Assembly: GCA_030220185.1 (NCBI GenBank)
Contig: JASPKZ010003844.1
Location: forward strand, 877,001 to 941,000
Direction of reading: 5' to 3'
DNA: 64,000 nt
From: Diploptera punctata
Taxonomy: Eukaryota > Arthropoda > Insecta > Blattodea > Blaberidae
In this document: positions 61,594 to 64,000 of the stretch, one piece after another
Position numbering within the stretch: position 1 is the first letter of the stretch
Layout of the letters: every line of letters begins with the position of its first letter
Position numbers and translations under genes: made by a program
Notes under the pieces: model-generated
The model's input: the letters and a program-made list of their open reading frames with translations, nothing else
What the model was told of the DNA's origin: nothing
The model's database searches: none

Positions 61594-62026
61594 TAACAAG
61601 GGAACTATCAGCCACTGCATGAAGAAACCTACCTTGAAATTTCTCCGAGACGTGTTATGATGTACCAAGGTCATGTCCAAGAACGTATCTACCGATTTTA
61701 ACAGCAAGGTACAGAAATCTAAACCAGAATCCAATAAACGCAACTCGCTGTGCGTAGCAGAAGGATTCCCTGTTTTACTTAGAGAAGAGTGGAGTGAGGC
61801 GAGTGTATCGCGGACTGCTGGTAGTGAAGGTTATCCAAGCCATCAACTGACGAGTTTTATTACTTCCCTGTAGTTAAAATGAGAGATTTTGCACTGGATT
61901 TTAGTATGGTACAATTAAAATTCAGATTTTTTTGGACACGGTCTCGGTACATCACAACGCTTCCCTGGGAGAAATTTCAAGGTAGGTTTCGGTAGGGAAT
62001 GGTTGACAGTTCCCTTGGAAGACCTA
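61594..62026. mobile_element. MITE-Y copy 2, about 95 bp inverted terminal arms
   Basis: The left arm (ACTAACAAGGGAACTATCAG, AAACCTACCTTGAAATTTCT, TGATGTACC, GTGTCC-like) is the inverted counterpart of the right arm (GGACACGGTCTCGGTACATC, AGAAATTTCAAGGTAGGTTT, TGGTTGACAGTTCCCTTG), roughly 61594-61690 with 61930-62026. The centre holds a 66-codon ORF without motif. Related copy at 50693-51122. Confidence 0.65.
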
Positions 62027-62232
62027 ATTTTAATGACTATTTAAATCATGCCCCAAATGGGAGTCAATGACCAATCAAGTTTCAATGAATTTTGTTTTAC
62101 AACCAATGACAATAGTGTTTCACCTCGATAAATATCAAATTTTGATTACCAAAATAAAGAAAGCTCCTCCTTTTTATTATTCTGAAACGGTCAGAGCATT
62201 ATTTTGCAGTGACTAACTCTCTAACAAATATA

Positions 62233-62531
62233 GTCCACCGCTATGGTCTCGAGGTAGCGTGCTGCCTTGTCACGCAGCAGGCCCGGGTTAGATCGCCGGT
62301 CGGGGCAGTTTTTCTAGGAGAGGTTTTTATCGGGGTTTTTCCTCACCTGCAAGACAAATGTCAGGAAAACTTTAAGGCCCAAACGGCCCCCGAAATCATA
62401 TGGCCATCATCATTTTCCACCGGTGTGGAAAGCAACTGGAAGCTACCACACCTACAATTCTCTAGTAAAGCTGCAAGCATAGCATGAAAGTGAAGGACCT
62501 GTCCTCGGGCAGAATTACTATGGATGGAAAG
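62233..62531 (+). mobile_element. SINE1 copy N
   Basis: Plus-strand subfamily A copy, head GTCCACCGCTATGGTCTCGA, B box changed to GGGTTAGATCGCC. The ATGCTATGATTGCA half of the 3' hairpin is deleted. CAAATAT repeated at 62225-62231 and 62532-62538 (9 of 11 with wider context) is the likely TSD. Confidence 0.9.
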
Positions 62532-62704
62532 CAAATATTGAACAGATTCCTTCGACCTATACATTTGACAATTGTGTGTTCAATAATTGTGTTTTTAAAT
62601 ACTGATTTTTACTGAGTTGTTTCAGAAAAAATAGTTAATAACCTATAATGTTGGTTATAATATACAGTTTGGTCTGTTTCATATTCTCTCCACTAGGGCG
62701 CATT

Positions 62705-62714
62705 CTTACAACAT
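62705..62714. repeat. Candidate TSD, left, of SINE1 copy O
   Basis: CTTACAACAT against CCTACAATAT at 63051-63060. The intact repeat X copies read CTTACAATAT here. Confidence 0.75.
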
Positions 62715-63050
62715 CCATCCATAGTAATTCTGCCCGAGGGCAGGTCTTTCAATGCAATCATAGCATTTTTCATGCTACGCTTTGCAGCTTTACTAGGGAA
62801 TTGTAGGTGTGGTAGCTTCCCGTTGCTTTCCACACCGGTGAAGGATGGTGATGATGATAATGGTAAGGATGATAGTGATGGCCGGGTGATTTCCGGGGAC
62901 TGTTGGGCCCTAAGCTTCCTGACATTTGTCTTATAGGTGAGGAAAACCCCCGAAAATAACTTCACCAAGGAGCCTGTTCCGATCGGGAATCGAACCCGGG
63001 CCCGCAGCGTGACAAGGTAGCACGCTACCTCGAGACCACAGCGGCGGACA
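62715..63050 (-). mobile_element. SINE1 copy O, subfamily B
   Basis: Minus strand with subfamily B signatures (AAGGAGCCTGTTCCG, GGGCCCTAAGCTTCCTGAC). The head reads GCCGCTGTGGTCTCGAGGTA on the sense strand with a good B box. It is inserted in repeat X copy 3 exactly where copies 1 and 2 are uninterrupted. Confidence 0.93.
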
Positions 63051-63320
63051 CCTACAATATTGCCATCCTATTTGGCAATAAATAATATTATCAAGTTGCA
63101 GTGATGAACAAATGAAACATAACCAAACATTTCTCATTTGTTTTTAAACATCGCCTTTACATTGAATATATTAAAATGACTATTTTAAAATAATGTAAAT
63201 AATGATTTGCGAGTGAACAGCTTAATTTCATTCGTTAAATAGTCCTAACAAATGCCAGTCTCGATTTCCAAATCTTCTAGATAAATTGGAAATCACTCGT
63301 GGCATTACTTATGATAATTG

Positions 63321-63766
63321 CACAGATATATTTATTGATATGCTTTCTTTGCATTATTAAGCAGTAATAATTGTGCATTTGCTCTCATTTTGATAAGATG
63401 ACTATAAAAGTGTAGCCTATCTCTCAAATGTTTTGTTCTGCATTGCGAGAAGCAGGGGAAACTGGGTTTCAATATTTATCAGTTCATTCCGCTTGATTGC
63501 TCTTTCATTAAAATTCCAATCATGCACCGATGAAGTGGATATTTTTTTTAAAATAAGAGCTGTTATTTTGCTATTATAAGCATATTGTGCTGAATTCCTG
63601 CATCACTGATTAATTATTATTACACACTACTTATCACGAAACTACGGTATTTCAATGCCATTGATTACATTCTCATTAAATAACATTATTTCTACGATAA
63701 TTAATTAATTTTGGAATTGAATTACAAAAAAAATGCTGCATATTTATTCATCTACACTTTTAAAAT
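63321..63766. other. No recognised feature
   Basis: AT-rich DNA with no recognised element. Confidence 0.4.
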
Positions 63767-64000
63767 TCGAGGATGAGGAAGGCCTACAACTCAATGGTAT
63801 TAATAAGCTGTTAGTTTATGCTGATGATGTAGTACTATTAGCCGATAGTGAGGAGATACTAAAGGACAACACGCAAACACTATTGAGTAATACTAAGAAA
63901 TTGGGACTGGAAGTAAATATCAATAAAACTAAATATATCGTCACACGTAGAAATACATTATATAATGGAAATGGACAGCTAATGACAAATGAGGAAAATT
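63767..64000 (+). mobile_element. RTE-A LINE fragment running off the window
   Basis: Matches 39115-39348 of the full element almost base for base, from ATGAGGAAGGC through the codons for LLVYADDVVLLADSEE (catalytic DD) to ATGACAAATGAGGA at the edge. The frame is open in the visible part. The left end is an abrupt 5' truncation inside the RT domain. Confidence 0.93.

Larger units (their letters stand above)
62026..63320. repeat. Dispersed repeat X, copy 3, split by two SINEs
   Basis: Same landmarks as copies 1 and 2 (CATGCCCCAAATGGGAGTCA, TTCTCCACTAGGG, GGCAATAAATAATAT, AAATAGTCCTAACAAATGCC), ending ACTTATGATAATTG. It is interrupted at 62233-62531 and 62715-63050 by SINE1 copies in opposite orientation. 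Removing them restores collinearity with copies 1 and 2. Confidence 0.8.

Overview
The window is AT-rich, repeat-saturated eukaryotic DNA with no convincing host gene. The mix of tRNA-derived SINEs, RTE-like and CR1-like LINEs, mariner, piggyBac-like and Helitron-like pieces, long (TA)n tracts and a (GTAA)n-tailed LINE points to an arthropod. My impression, from remembered family resemblance and not checked, is a cockroach or termite (Blattodea). By rough tally well over a third of the window is recognisable mobile or tandem DNA.

Layout. 1-9 kb: SINE1 copies, a roughly 1 kb direct duplication with dispersed repeat X, a microsatellite-capped palindrome, and fragments of several LINE families. 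9-12 kb: a LINE nested by target-site duplication (TSD) inside a Helitron-like element. 12-16 kb: a piggyBac-like MITE and an RTE deletion derivative that joins 5' and 3' LINE ends. 17.3-18.75 kb: a GC-rich 1.43 kb insertion of degenerate tandem units bounded by a perfect 14 bp direct repeat, which I cannot assign to any family. 20-28 kb: repeat Z, a 170 bp-arm foldback, SINEs, a young CR1 fragment, and two tail-to-tail RTE insertions. 28.4-32.5 kb: five tandem units of about 830 bp ending in a mariner remnant. 36.7-40.0 kb: a near full-length RTE-like LINE with a 13 bp TSD. 45.5-48.9 kb: a CR1-like LINE with long endonuclease and reverse transcriptase frames. 51.6-52.8 kb: a second tail-to-tail RTE pair. 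54 and 60 kb: tandem units of about 300 bp, each with a cloverleaf-capable tRNA-like sequence. 58-64 kb: repeat X copies that act as empty sites for SINE insertions, more Helitron-like and MITE DNA, and an RTE fragment running off the end.

How it fits together. LINEs presumably supplied reverse transcriptase for their own 5'-truncated copies and for at least five tRNA-derived SINE families. Many insertions can be dated relative to each other by nesting and by their TSDs. Most frameshifts in the two best-preserved LINEs fall in or near homopolymer runs, so some may be assembly errors.
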